DNA from: Comamonadaceae bacterium
GTDB lineage: Bacteria; Pseudomonadota; Gammaproteobacteria; Burkholderiales; Burkholderiaceae_C
Direction: 5' to 3'
NCBI GenBank assembly: GCA_947373185.1
Contig: CANBWP010000016.1
Span: 1 to 63,577 of the forward strand
DNA length: 63,577 nt
Part shown: positions 32,166 to 40,376 of the stretch, piece by piece
Layout: each line of letters opens with the position of its first letter
Position numbering within the stretch: position 1 is the stretch's first letter
The notes under the pieces: model-generated
Told to the model about the DNA's origin: nothing
Seen by the model: only the letters and a program-made list of their open reading frames with translations
Databases searched by the model: none
Position numbers and translations under genes: made by a program

Positions 32166-33428
32166 ATGTCTGAAGAACGTCACTCACCATTGGCCATTCA
32201 CTCAACAGGTGTGGAAGATCCGCACGCGTTGCTGCAACGCCAACAAATCATTCAGCGCAGCAAAGTCACAGCAGGCATCGTGATGCTTGTTTTGTTGCTG
32301 GGCGGAGCCCGCACGGTGTTCAGTCAATCTCAGAAAATGGACCAGCTGAAATCAGACATTCAAACGCGCGGACAAATCTATGTCAAAACGCAGGTCATTC
32401 TGACGAAGGAAGCGGCCCCAACCATTGCCCTGCCAGGCAGCTTGCAAGGCTACGTTCAGTCCCCCATTTACGCTCGCGTGCCTGGCTACGTGAAACGTTG
32501 GCACAAGGACATTGGCAGCCGCGTCAAAAAAGGCGAGGTGCTGGCCGAACTCGAAACGCCCGAAACCGATGAGCAACTGACACAAGCCATCGCCACCCGG
32601 CAACAAGCGGCTGCCAGCTTGGAACTGGCCAAGAGCACCGAAGCGCGTTGGATTGCGCTGCGTGCCAAGGATGCCGTGTCACAACAAGAGGTGGACGAAA
32701 AGCGCAGCAACAGCACCCAAGCCATGGCCAACTTGGCATCTGCAGAAGCCAACATGCAACGTTTGAAACAATTGAGCAATTTCAAAAGTTTGACGTCACC
32801 CACCGATGGTGTGATCACACGGCGCAATGTCGACACAGGAGATTTGGTGGACGCGGGTGCAGGCGGCGGCATTGCGCGCGCCTTGTTTGTGGTCACCCAA
32901 ACAGACCCCCTTCGCTTGTATGTCAACGTGCCGCAAACGTATGCCCAACAGGTCAAGGGCGGCCAAAAAGTCACAGTGACCCAAACCGAATTGCCCGGCA
33001 AGAAATTTGAAGGTGAATTGGCCAGAACGGCAGCCTCCATTGACCCCCTCACACGCTCCATGCAAGTGGAAATCAGCTTGGCCAACAAAGAGGGTATTTT
33101 GATGCCAGGCGCTTATGTTCAGGTCAACTTGCCCTTGAAAGTCAAAGCCAGCCTCACCGTGCCAAACAATGCGTTGATCATTCGAGGTCAAGGCATCAAG
33201 GTGGCCGTGGTCGACGCTGAGAAGCGCGTCAAAATGCAAGCCATCACGCTTGGCCGCAATTTGGGCGAGCAGGTAGAAGTTCTGACAGGCTTGACCGATG
33301 GTTTGCGCGTGGTGCTGAACCCACCGGATGCTTTGAACGAAGGCGATGTGGTGAACTTCAATCCAGATCCCCCCAAAACAGACGCTGAAAACAAAGACAA
33401 ACCCGCTGCTCAAAAGGACAAGCCGTGA
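32166..33428 (+). CDS. RND periplasmic adaptor (HlyD/MFP family)
   Basis: Links the RND pump to the outer-membrane channel. The 420-aa protein has one N-terminal membrane segment (VTAGIVMLVLLLGGA), a lipoyl half-motif (VPGYVKRWHKDIGSRVKKGE), a helical hairpin (residues about 140-200), the second lipoyl half (LTSPTDGVITRRNVDTGDLV) and a beta-barrel domain. The C-terminus is Lys/Asp/Pro-rich. It overlaps the next gene by four bases (GTGA). Confidence 0.92.
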   Translation: MSEERHSPLAIHSTGVEDPHALLQRQQIIQRSKVTAGIVMLVLLLGGARTVFSQSQKMDQLKSDIQTRGQIYVKTQVILTKEAAPTIALPGSLQGYVQSPIYARVPGYVKRWHKDIGSRVKKGEVLAELETPETDEQLTQAIATRQQAAASLELAKSTEARWIALRAKDAVSQQEVDEKRSNSTQAMANLASAEANMQRLKQLSNFKSLTSPTDGVITRRNVDTGDLVDAGAGGGIARALFVVTQTDPLRLYVNVPQTYAQQVKGGQKVTVTQTELPGKKFEGELARTAASIDPLTRSMQVEISLANKEGILMPGAYVQVNLPLKVKASLTVPNNALIIRGQGIKVAVVDAEKRVKMQAITLGRNLGEQVEVLTGLTDGLRVVLNPPDALNEGDVVNFNPDPPKTDAENKDKPAAQKDKP

Positions 33429-34849
33429 GATCGCTGCGCGCTACGCCATTGGCATCCGCTCTGGCTGTCGCCGCCCTGTTGGCAGGCTGCGCAGCAGGTC
33501 CCGCTTACGTCAAGCCCACGGCTGAGATTCCCGCCAGATGGCAAGTGGAGTCGCCCTGGCGAGACGCTCGGCCTGCCGACGCACAGGCCAAAGGCGCATG
33601 GTGGGAACGTTTTAACGATGCGGACCTCACAGCCCTTGCGCAAAGAGCCCTTCAAGCCAACCAAACATTGGCGGCAGCCCAGGCGCGTTTAGCGCAGTCG
33701 CGTGCCTTGGTGGCCGTCAGTGCAGCCAGCATGTTTCCTCAGTTGAGCTTGGGCACCAAGGCCTCGGAACTGCGAATTTCAGCCAACCGGCCTCTGACCA
33801 ATTACAGCTCGCCCAACAAGTCCACCGTTCAAAACGACTTTTCCACCATCTTGGCCGTGAGCTACGAAGCCGATTTGTGGGGACGCGTGCAAAGCCAGGT
33901 CGATGGCGCCACCGCAAATGCCGAGCAGGTTGCGGCCGACCTTGAAAACACCCGCCTGATCTTGGCATCTGACGTGGCCGTGAACTACTTCAACTTGCGT
34001 GCGCTCGACATCGAGCTGGATGTGTTGGCGCGCTCTGTGGTGTTGCAAACATCATCCCTCGAATTGGCCAATCACCGCCGAAACAGCGGCGCTGCCTCGG
34101 GTCTGGACGTGGCTCAACAACAAGCCTTGCTGGACACGACCCTGACCCAAGTGGACATCATCAAACGCCAACGTGCCCAGTTTGAACACGCCCTGGCAAC
34201 TTTGACCGGCACGCCCGCGCCCTTGTTTCAATTGCCTTCGCGCGTGGTCAGTTTGAACACACCCGCCATCCCAGTGGGCATTCCTTCCGATGTGCTGGAG
34301 CGCCGACCCGACGTCGCCTCGGCTGAGCGCGCCATGGCGGCTGCCAATGCGCAAATTGGTGTGGCCAACGCCGCTTTCTACCCAAGTGTGATCTTTGGCC
34401 CGACTTTTGGCAATGACAGCACACGCACTGCGACACTGTTCAATGCGCCCAGCTTGCTGTGGTCGTTTGGCGTTTCCGCCACGCAAACCATTTTTGATGC
34501 GGGTCGAAGCAGTGCCAACGTGGCCTTCAGCAAAGCCAGCTATGACATCACGGTGGCCAACTATCGCCGAACCGTCTTAACGGCCATGCAAGAGGTCGAA
34601 GACGGTTTGAGCAGCGTCAGCGCACTCGACCGCGCCATCGTGCAGGCGCAACGTGCCATTGAGAGCAACCGCAAAGTGATGGACATTGCCAGAGCCCGCT
34701 ACGAAGGCGGGATTTCAAACTACCAAGACATGATCACGGCACAACAATCGCAATTGAACAGCGAGCGTTTGGCCACACAACTGATTGGCCAACGTCAACT
34801 GGCTTCGGTCTTTTTGATCAAGGCATTGGGGGGGGACTGGGGCCGTTAA
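33425..34849 (+). CDS. Outer-membrane efflux lipoprotein (NodT/TolC family)
   Basis: The outer-membrane channel of the RND system. The 474-aa precursor has a lipoprotein signal with lipobox LLAGC (LAVAALLAGCAAGPAYVKP), then two outer-membrane efflux repeats, including the typical segments VSYEADLWGRVQSQVDGATA and VGIPSDVLERRPDVASAERA. It starts with GTG in the overlap with the adaptor gene. It is the last gene of this operon; 198 bp without a recognisable gene or terminator follow. Confidence 0.92.
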   Translation: MRSLRATPLASALAVAALLAGCAAGPAYVKPTAEIPARWQVESPWRDARPADAQAKGAWWERFNDADLTALAQRALQANQTLAAAQARLAQSRALVAVSAASMFPQLSLGTKASELRISANRPLTNYSSPNKSTVQNDFSTILAVSYEADLWGRVQSQVDGATANAEQVAADLENTRLILASDVAVNYFNLRALDIELDVLARSVVLQTSSLELANHRRNSGAASGLDVAQQQALLDTTLTQVDIIKRQRAQFEHALATLTGTPAPLFQLPSRVVSLNTPAIPVGIPSDVLERRPDVASAERAMAAANAQIGVANAAFYPSVIFGPTFGNDSTRTATLFNAPSLLWSFGVSATQTIFDAGRSSANVAFSKASYDITVANYRRTVLTAMQEVEDGLSSVSALDRAIVQAQRAIESNRKVMDIARARYEGGISNYQDMITAQQSQLNSERLATQLIGQRQLASVFLIKALGGDWGR

Positions 34850-35047
34850 GCTCTGTCATCATGAGCGTAGATTTAACACCCGGCAACAGTTTGTTACGGG
34901 CAGCAGCGATCAACTCTTGCAAGCACTCCCTGCCTGTTATCTCCACCCCCCTCCAACATTCTCACTGCTTAAGATCAAATCAATCCGAAACCCCGCGAAC
35001 AGTGCTTTAATCCTTTCATTCAATCCAACTCACAGGGACTTCACGCC

Positions 35048-35587
35048 ATGAAACACACCACAGCACTGCTCCTCACCTTGGCCGCTTCCTTTGCCAGCCT
35101 GGCCCAAGCAGGCGGCACCCAAACCTGGGGCAATGTGTCAGATGTGTTGGCCATTGGCCTGCCCCTGGTAGCCGCTGGCAAAGCATTTGGCACGGGCGAC
35201 TCCGAAGGCGTGAAAGAACTCACGTACACCTTGGGCTCAACCTTGGTGGCCGCGGAAACCCTCAAAACACTGGTGCACGAAAAACGCCCTGATGGCTCCG
35301 GCAACGACAGCTTTCCCTCTGGCCATACTGCCATCGCCTTTGCGGCCGCTCGATTTTTTGACAAGCGCTATGCCCCCGAAACCTCCGCCTATCTGTACGC
35401 CGCTGCCGGCCTGACCGCCATTGCACGTGTCAAGGCCGACAAGCATTACGCCAAAGACGTTGTGGCCGGCGCTGGCTTGGGTTATGTTTCTGCCGAATAC
35501 TTCACTCGCCCCTTGTCAGGGGGCGCCGTGTCCTTGATGCCCGCCAAGTCTGGCTTTGCCATCCTTTGGCAAAAGCCTTTGTTCTGA
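35048..35587 (+). CDS. Exported PAP2-family phosphatase
   Basis: A 179-aa protein with a signal peptide (MKHTTALLLTLAASFASLAQ) and the full acid-phosphatase signature: Lys73-x6-Arg80-Pro81 (KTLVHEKRP), Pro90-Ser-Gly-His93, and Arg127-x5-His133-x3-Asp137. PAP2 enzymes remove phosphate from lipid phosphates such as phosphatidic acid or undecaprenyl diphosphate. It is short and poor in membrane segments, so it may act in the periplasm. It precedes a START-like gene and dgkA, which suggests lipid phosphate turnover. Confidence 0.87.
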   Translation: MKHTTALLLTLAASFASLAQAGGTQTWGNVSDVLAIGLPLVAAGKAFGTGDSEGVKELTYTLGSTLVAAETLKTLVHEKRPDGSGNDSFPSGHTAIAFAAARFFDKRYAPETSAYLYAAAGLTAIARVKADKHYAKDVVAGAGLGYVSAEYFTRPLSGGAVSLMPAKSGFAILWQKPLF

Positions 35588-35616
35588 GGTTTTTCTTCAC
35601 CCTTCACACACTGACC

Positions 35617-36228
35617 ATGACCCTGCTTACCCAAGGCAAGTCGTGGTGCTTCGCGCTTTTGAGTGGCTTGGTATTTTTTCTGGGCAGTGCGGCACTGGCC
35701 CATGCAGAAGATGACTTGACGATTCACTCTGCTCTTTTACGTCCCTGCGAAAAAAATCTCAAGTACGACTGCGTCAAGGTTGATGTTTTACTCCATGTCG
35801 ATGCGCCCCTTGAAACGGTCTGGCAAGTGATCACCGATTATCAACATGCAGCGCAGTTCATCAGCAACCTCAGGTCCAGCGCCGAAACACCACTTGCGCC
35901 CAACACCCTGAAGGTCGAACAAGTGGGCCGCGTAGGCTGGGGGGTGTTGAATGTGGACATACAAACCGTTTACAACGTCAGTCTGAACCCGATTGAGAAA
36001 AAAATACAGAGCGTCTCTGTGGGCGGCGACCTTAAAACTGTGAGCATGTTCACGCAACTCAAGCCCCTGGCCAATGGGGCCACCCTCTTGGAATACAGTG
36101 TGGTCACAGACCCCGGCCCTTGGGCCCCATTGGCCGCGACCGAAGCGTTGTTGAAGCAACAAGCTCGTCAAAGTTTTACCGATTTGAAACGTGAAATTTT
36201 GAGACGCGCCAATGCAAATTTGAAATGA
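35617..36228 (+). CDS. Exported SRPBCC/START-like protein
   Basis: A 203-aa protein with a signal peptide (WCFALLSGLVFFLGSAALAH) and a polyketide-cyclase/START fold: VDVLLHVDAPLETVWQVITD, followed by FISNLRSS and a C-terminal helix (ALLKQQARQSFTDLKREILR). This fold binds hydrophobic ligands such as lipids. I start at the ATG at 35617, after the PAP2 gene, because a longer frame would overlap it. It is translationally coupled to dgkA by ATGA. Confidence 0.75.
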   Translation: MTLLTQGKSWCFALLSGLVFFLGSAALAHAEDDLTIHSALLRPCEKNLKYDCVKVDVLLHVDAPLETVWQVITDYQHAAQFISNLRSSAETPLAPNTLKVEQVGRVGWGVLNVDIQTVYNVSLNPIEKKIQSVSVGGDLKTVSMFTQLKPLANGATLLEYSVVTDPGPWAPLAATEALLKQQARQSFTDLKREILRRANANLK

Positions 36229-36590
36229 ATCAAACCATGCACAAGAAATCAATATCCAGATGGCAATCCTTGACCTACGCCGTGCGAGGTTTCAAGGTGG
36301 TCATGCAAGAACCCAATGCCCAAATCCACTTGGTGCTGGGCGCCTTGGCCATTGCGTTGGGCGTGTACTTGCAAATTTCTCGGATGGAATGGGTGGCGGT
36401 GTGCATGGCCATTGCCGCGGTCATAGGTGCTGAAGCCATGAACACAGCGCTGGAAAAAGTGGTCGACCTGGCCAGTCCCGATTGGCACGAAACAGCGGGT
36501 CAAGCCAAAGATGCGGCGGCGGCGGCGGTGCTGATCGTCAGCCTAGGCGCCGCAGGGGTCGGACTGATTATTTTTCTGCCCAAACTCTAA
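36225..36590 (+). CDS. dgkA: Diacylglycerol/undecaprenol kinase (DgkA family)
   Basis: A small three-helix membrane kinase (121 aa). The family signature is complete: GAEAMNTALEKVVDLASPDWHETAGQ follows the second helix, with the conserved Glu, Asn and Asp residues, and AKDAAAAAVL precedes the last helix. Proteobacterial members usually phosphorylate diacylglycerol, others undecaprenol. It ends in the TAA that begins the TAATTGGGGTCAG motif. Confidence 0.92.
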   Translation: MNQTMHKKSISRWQSLTYAVRGFKVVMQEPNAQIHLVLGALAIALGVYLQISRMEWVAVCMAIAAVIGAEAMNTALEKVVDLASPDWHETAGQAKDAAAAAVLIVSLGAAGVGLIIFLPKL

Positions 36591-36600
36591 TTGGGGTCAG
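36588..36600 (+). repeat. Short dispersed motif TAATTGGGGTCAG, copy 2
   Basis: Exact match to the copy at 26846-26858. Its first three bases are the dgkA stop codon. The bases after it (ATCAGCATTTATTTTC) resemble those after copy 1 only loosely. Confidence 0.4.
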
Positions 36601-36707
36601 ATCAGCATTTATTTTCAAAGCCCACTGCTTTGCCCATCTCGTCACACAACACAGCTTGAGGTGGAAACTGCAATCCTCCAACGCTGTCGCGATGGCAACA
36701 AGTTGGA

Positions 36708-37115
36708 TTACTTGGTGAACAACACCCAAGCAAAAGCCGCAAAAATGATGGCCCAGATGTACTTGGCATTTCGGCCAATGAACTGCAGCCCCTTTTCTTC
36801 CATCGAAATCTTTCGAGGACCCGATGGTTTGGGTGGTTCCAAGGTTTGAACTTCCGTTACTGACGCCCCCCAAGTTGTGGCATGAGGGGCTAAAAACTCA
36901 CTGAATGCCTCATTGGAAGCCTCATGGGAAGCCGCTTCATGGACTGATCCCGCCTGCAAAAGCAAGACCCGCTGAGTCAGCAAATAAGCGGCGTAGGGTT
37001 GCGTTCTAAAGGCCTCCGCAATGAGTTTGGCGGCAGTTTCGTCGTAGACCCGGGGCTTGGTTTGAATCATCTCTCGTAACAACTGCATCAATGCATCGCG
37101 CTCATTGCCCGTCAT
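36708..37115 (-). CDS. Small DUF2076-like protein with C-terminal membrane anchor
   Basis: A 135-aa protein of unknown function. Its N-terminal half (MTGNERDALMQLLREMIQ, then PYAAYLLTQRVLLLQAG) resembles the DUF2076 pattern. The middle is Pro/Glu-rich and low in complexity, and a single membrane helix (YIWAIIFAAFAWVLF) ends the protein. The ATG at 37115 has AAGGGAAG upstream; a longer frame lacks this. It stands alone. Confidence 0.6.
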   Translation of the reverse strand: MTGNERDALMQLLREMIQTKPRVYDETAAKLIAEAFRTQPYAAYLLTQRVLLLQAGSVHEAASHEASNEAFSEFLAPHATTWGASVTEVQTLEPPKPSGPRKISMEEKGLQFIGRNAKYIWAIIFAAFAWVLFTK

Positions 37116-37340
37116 GGAACTTCCCTTGCCTGCTGAATAAGTCTGCAAGGGTGCCTTGAATTGGCTGGATTTTCATCAGGTCTTACCCCAAGGCCTGGTC
37201 ACAGGCATGAGGCTGGTTTGCAACCGCGCACGACCGGCCCCACAGGCGCATTCTTGTGGGCGAGTCTTTTGGATGTCGACAGGAAATTCAAGGCCTTCTC
37301 CGCGAAAGCAATGATAGGATGAAACAATTGGAGACGCCAA

Positions 37341-37751
37341 ATGTTGATTCGACTTTTGTACATAAGCAGAGCTAAGGGTGCGATCACCACCACCGTCACA
37401 GGGTCAATTTTGGAATCTGCCAGAGTCCACAATCGGGTGGCAGGTATCACGGGCATTTTGTGTCAAGGACAAGGCCTGTTCATTCAAATATTGGAGGGCG
37501 AGCGCAGTAGCGTCAACCGCCTGTATGCCACGATCATCAAGGACAAACGTCACCAAGACGTTGAACTGGTGGGCTTAGAGGAAATTCAAACACGCCAATT
37601 TCCGAATTGGTCTATGGCCCATGTGATCATTTCCGAGAATGACCCCATCATTCAACTCAAACATCCAGAGTTCGACCCCTTCACGGCCACCAAGACTCAA
37701 CTGTTGGCTTTGGTAGATGATTTGCTGATGAACGCGTCGCCCATTCATTGA
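37341..37751 (+). CDS. BLUF-domain blue-light photoreceptor
   Basis: A 136-aa single-domain FAD photosensor. All residues of the BLUF photocycle are present at family spacing: Tyr7 (LLYIS), Asn31 (NRVAGITGIL), Gln49 (FIQILEGE), Trp90 and Met92 (FPNWSM). The 24-, 18- and 41-residue intervals match those between AppA Tyr21, Asn45, Gln63 and Trp104. With no fused output domain it must signal through a partner protein. It is the last native gene before the island. Confidence 0.92.
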   Translation: MLIRLLYISRAKGAITTTVTGSILESARVHNRVAGITGILCQGQGLFIQILEGERSSVNRLYATIIKDKRHQDVELVGLEEIQTRQFPNWSMAHVIISENDPIIQLKHPEFDPFTATKTQLLALVDDLLMNASPIH

Positions 37752-37779
37752 AGAGCGCTCATTCAGCCTCAGCTTTTGG

Positions 37780-37814
37780 AAAAAAAAAGCACCAAGTGTT
37801 GCCACCAGGTGCTT
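37780..37814 (-). terminator. Original tRNA-Val terminator, left of the island
   Basis: On the minus strand a stem AAGCACC/GGTGCTT with a 13-base loop is followed by a run of nine T. It lies 17 bases past the tRNA-Val 3' fragment and matches in stem, but not in loop, the terminator at the other end of the island (57548-57576). Confidence 0.75.
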
Positions 37815-37827
37815 GATATTCAAGAGA

Positions 37828-37876
37828 ATGTTGGTAGGCGCGATTGGACTCGAACCAACGACCCCCACCATGTCAA
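37828..37876 (-). repeat. Left attachment-site repeat (attR/attL-like)
   Basis: 49 bp identical to 57590-57638. It spans four flanking bases plus the 3' half of tRNA-Val from the anticodon loop to CCA, the usual attachment core of tRNA-targeting integrases. Confidence 0.88.
37832..37876 (-). pseudogene. Displaced 3' half of tRNA-Val
   Basis: 45 bases identical to the 3' half of the intact tRNA-Val(GAC) at 57594-57669: T arm, 3' acceptor strand and CCA. It stops in the anticodon loop (TTGACA) with no 5' half, so it cannot make a tRNA. This is the remnant expected when an element integrates into the tRNA 3' end. Confidence 0.9.
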
Positions 37877-37987
37877 AGAATTTTCCGAGAGGAGAAGCAG
37901 GTGTTAAAAAGATTATAGGGTGGTGATTTGCTTTGAAAACAGCATTGATGACTTAAACAAAGTTTTACAAAGATCACTGCAGTGTGA

Positions 37988-38125
37988 AGGGAGCGAGTGC
38001 AGGCGTTGATGCGGACTGGTGTCGATGTGCGCAGCATGACCCGAGCAGAATTTGCCACCTACCTTCAAGGCGAGCTGACGCGCTGGGGCCCTGTGATCCG
38101 CTCGCGCAACATTCGGCCAGATTGA
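37988..38125 (+). pseudogene. C-terminal remnant of a Bug/TctC-type solute-binding protein
   Basis: The frame from 37988 ends AEFATYLQGELTRWGPVIRS plus nine more residues and a stop. This is the typical C-terminus of tripartite tricarboxylate-family binding proteins (a final helix with KWGxVI-like motif, then an IRxD ending). An in-frame stop lies just upstream at 37985 and the rest of the about 320-residue protein is missing. It marks a deletion or recombination scar at the left end of the island. The flanking 37877-37987 holds nothing I recognise. Confidence 0.6.
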
Positions 38126-38184
38126 CTGATCTTTTAAGTACTAAGAATCAAGGTAAACCCTATCAAATAGATCGCTAGTTTGTC

Positions 38185-38213
38185 TTGCGAAGCAAATAGT
38201 TGAGTGATAGTAT
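38185..38213 (+). promoter_or_regulatory. Candidate promoter of the ABC binding-protein gene
   Basis: -35 TTGCGA (38185-38190) and -10 TAGTAT (38208-38213) at 17-bp spacing, each 4/6 to the consensus. The start point would fall near 38220, exactly where operator A begins, as for a repressed promoter. Confidence 0.45.
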
Positions 38214-38220
38214 TTATCTA

Positions 38221-38238
38221 ACTTACCGGTCGGCATGT
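38221..38238. promoter_or_regulatory. Operator A of the island regulon
   Basis: ACTTACCG-GT-CGGCATGT, an imperfect palindrome (6 of 8 positions paired) 68 bp before the binding-protein ATG. It matches sites B to E elsewhere in the island. Confidence 0.65.
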
Positions 38239-38306
38239 AAAAAACAAATTGATTGCAAGCCGATAGGAAAGTTTAGATTTTTAAATTCCATTTTCAGGAG
38301 ACAACC

Positions 38307-39533
38307 ATGAAACGCTTACCCCGCATCTCCAGCCTTGCAACTGCAGCTGGCATCGCCATCATGTGCGCAACCTCTGCCCAAGCACAGGTCTCTAACGATG
38401 TGGTTCGAATTGGCATCATGGGTGACTTGAATGGCCCCTATGCTGCCAACGGTGGCCCAGGCTCTGTCATTGCAGCGCGTATGGCCATTGAAGACTTTGG
38501 CGGCAAAGTCTTGGGCAAGCCCATTGAACTGGTGGTGGCAGACGATCAAAACAAACCCGACATCGGCACAAACCTTGCGCGCCAGTGGATCGAAAAAGAC
38601 AACGTGGACGTCATCTTGGGTGGCTCTGCATCTTCAATTGCTTTAAGCGTCAGCAACCTGATGAAGCAAGCCAACAAGCCCTACTTGGTTGCAGGTACCG
38701 TCACAGATGCCTTGACTGGCAAAGCTTGCTCCCCCATGAACATTCAGTTCTTGGTAGACACTTACTCGCTGCCCAAAGCTGGCGTTCAAAGTATGGTCAA
38801 GCAAGGCATTAAGAACTTCTTCTTTGTCACCGTTGATTACGCGTTTGGCGCAGCCCTTCAAACCGAAGGCACCAAATTCATTGAAGCGGCTGGTGGCAAA
38901 GTGGTTGGTTCTGTGAAGCACCCCTTGGGAACCACAGACTTTTCTTCCTATTTGATGCAGGCCCAAGCCAGCAAGGCAGACGCCATTGTGGTGTTGAATG
39001 CCGGTGCCGACTTGAGCAATGCCCTTAAACAAGCCGCTGAATTTGGCATCAACAAAAAAGGCCAATCGGTTAGCGTCTTTGGCATGACCATCAACAGCGT
39101 CAGCTCAATGGGCCTCGATGTGGCACAAGGCCTGCAAATTACAGCGCCCTTCTATTGGGACCAAAACGATGAGACACGCGCTTGGACCAAGCGATTCCTA
39201 GAGCGCAACAAGGGCGTGCTGCCCACCTACATCATGGCCGGCAATTACAGCGCTACCATGCACTACCTGAAGGCGGTTCAAGCTGCGGGTACCGATGAGG
39301 GCAAAGCGGTCATGGCAAAAATGAAAGCTACGCCCATCAACGACTTCTCGATGAAAAATGTGCGCATTCGTGAAGACGGCCAAACCATGCGACCCGTTTA
39401 TATCGTTCAAGTCAAAACACCAGCTGAATCAAAAAGCAAATACGACCTTTACAACATCAAAGGCGAGATTCCAGCTGAGCAAGCTTTCCGCCCCCTGGCC
39501 GAAGGTGGTTGTGATTTTGTAGCGAAGAAGTAA
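38307..39533 (+). CDS. ABC transporter substrate-binding protein (LivK/Peripla_BP_6 type)
   Basis: Periplasmic receptor for the importer encoded at 40.4-43.7 kb. The 408-aa precursor has a signal peptide ending near SAQAQ, then a type I periplasmic-binding fold: VVRIGIMGDLNGPYAANGG, DDQNKPDIGTNLARQWIEKD, NIQFLVDTYSLPKAG. AGGAG lies eight bases before the ATG. Though of branched-chain amino acid type, this family also binds aromatic and other organic acids, and the surrounding genes suggest the island's substrate. It is convergent with the rest of the transporter genes. Confidence 0.88.
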   Translation: MKRLPRISSLATAAGIAIMCATSAQAQVSNDVVRIGIMGDLNGPYAANGGPGSVIAARMAIEDFGGKVLGKPIELVVADDQNKPDIGTNLARQWIEKDNVDVILGGSASSIALSVSNLMKQANKPYLVAGTVTDALTGKACSPMNIQFLVDTYSLPKAGVQSMVKQGIKNFFFVTVDYAFGAALQTEGTKFIEAAGGKVVGSVKHPLGTTDFSSYLMQAQASKADAIVVLNAGADLSNALKQAAEFGINKKGQSVSVFGMTINSVSSMGLDVAQGLQITAPFYWDQNDETRAWTKRFLERNKGVLPTYIMAGNYSATMHYLKAVQAAGTDEGKAVMAKMKATPINDFSMKNVRIREDGQTMRPVYIVQVKTPAESKSKYDLYNIKGEIPAEQAFRPLAEGGCDFVAKK

Positions 39534-39542
39534 AAAGAAATA

Positions 39543-39569
39543 AGTCAGAGAGGGTCATCCTCTCTGACT
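39543..39569. terminator. Bidirectional terminator-like hairpin
   Basis: An 11-bp perfect stem AGTCAGAGAGG/CCTCTCTGACT with a 5-base loop lies between the convergent binding-protein and SDR genes. On the plus side T-rich sequence follows about ten bases later; on the minus side TATTTCTTTTT follows directly. Confidence 0.7.
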
Positions 39570-39588
39570 CATTTGATGGTTTTTTGAC

Positions 39589-40344
39589 TTAAACCGCCAA
39601 GACGCCACCGTCAACTGGCAATGTGACACCGTTCACATAGCTTGCCAAGTCTGAGGCCAAGAAGACAGCCGCACCTGCAATTTCATTCGCTTGCCCCAAA
39701 CGACCCAAGGGAATGCGCACCATGAACTTCTCTAATCTTTGCGGATCCGATCGGGTAACATCGGTCATGGGTGTAACAATCACGCCCGGCGCAATGGCAT
39801 TGACGCGAATGCCATCAACACCCAAATCGGCTGACATGGATTGTGTAAGCATCTTGACGGCACCCTTTGAGGCTGAATAACCCAAAGCGCGTGGCTGACC
39901 TAAAAATGCTGCCCCTGAAGAAATGTTAATGATGCAACCACGCGTTGCACGCAATGCAGGCAACCAGGCATGAATGGTGTTAAAGACGCCCATCAAATTG
40001 ACATCCATCACCTTTCTGATCACCGCATGGGCGTTGGGGCTGTCGAGGCCCTCGCGCAAAATAACCCCCGCGTTGTTGACCAAAATGTCGATATTGCCTG
40101 CATCCTTTTGCACCTGAACAGACAGCGCCTGAACAGCAGCAACATCGGTCACATCCAGTGCATAAACCCATCCTTGTCCACCGACTTCTTTGACTTTGTC
40201 TAAAGTTTGCTGGCAACCGGGCACATCGAGATCGGTGATGATGACTTTGGCACCCTCTTTGGCATAAGCCACGGCAATGGCTTGACCAATGCCACTGCCA
40301 GCGCCAGTGACCAATGCAACTTTGTTGATGAGTAATTGGGACAT
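39589..40344 (-). CDS. SDR-family oxidoreductase (island, last gene of operon)
   Basis: A 251-aa classical SDR with TGAGSGIG, an Asp favouring NAD (VIITDLDVPG), NNAG, the catalytic Ser in INISSGAAF and YSASK, and the C-terminal NGVTLPVDGG. It probably oxidises an alcohol or 3-hydroxyacyl intermediate of the island pathway. I chose the ATG at 40344 (MSQLLINKVALVTGAG); a longer frame enters livM. It is the last gene of the twelve-gene minus-strand run, 32 bases after livM. Confidence 0.87.
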   Translation of the reverse strand: MSQLLINKVALVTGAGSGIGQAIAVAYAKEGAKVIITDLDVPGCQQTLDKVKEVGGQGWVYALDVTDVAAVQALSVQVQKDAGNIDILVNNAGVILREGLDSPNAHAVIRKVMDVNLMGVFNTIHAWLPALRATRGCIINISSGAAFLGQPRALGYSASKGAVKMLTQSMSADLGVDGIRVNAIAPGVIVTPMTDVTRSDPQRLEKFMVRIPLGRLGQANEIAGAAVFLASDLASYVNGVTLPVDGGVLAV

Positions 40345-40376
40345 GATGAAAACCCTCTGAATGAAGATGCCTGATG

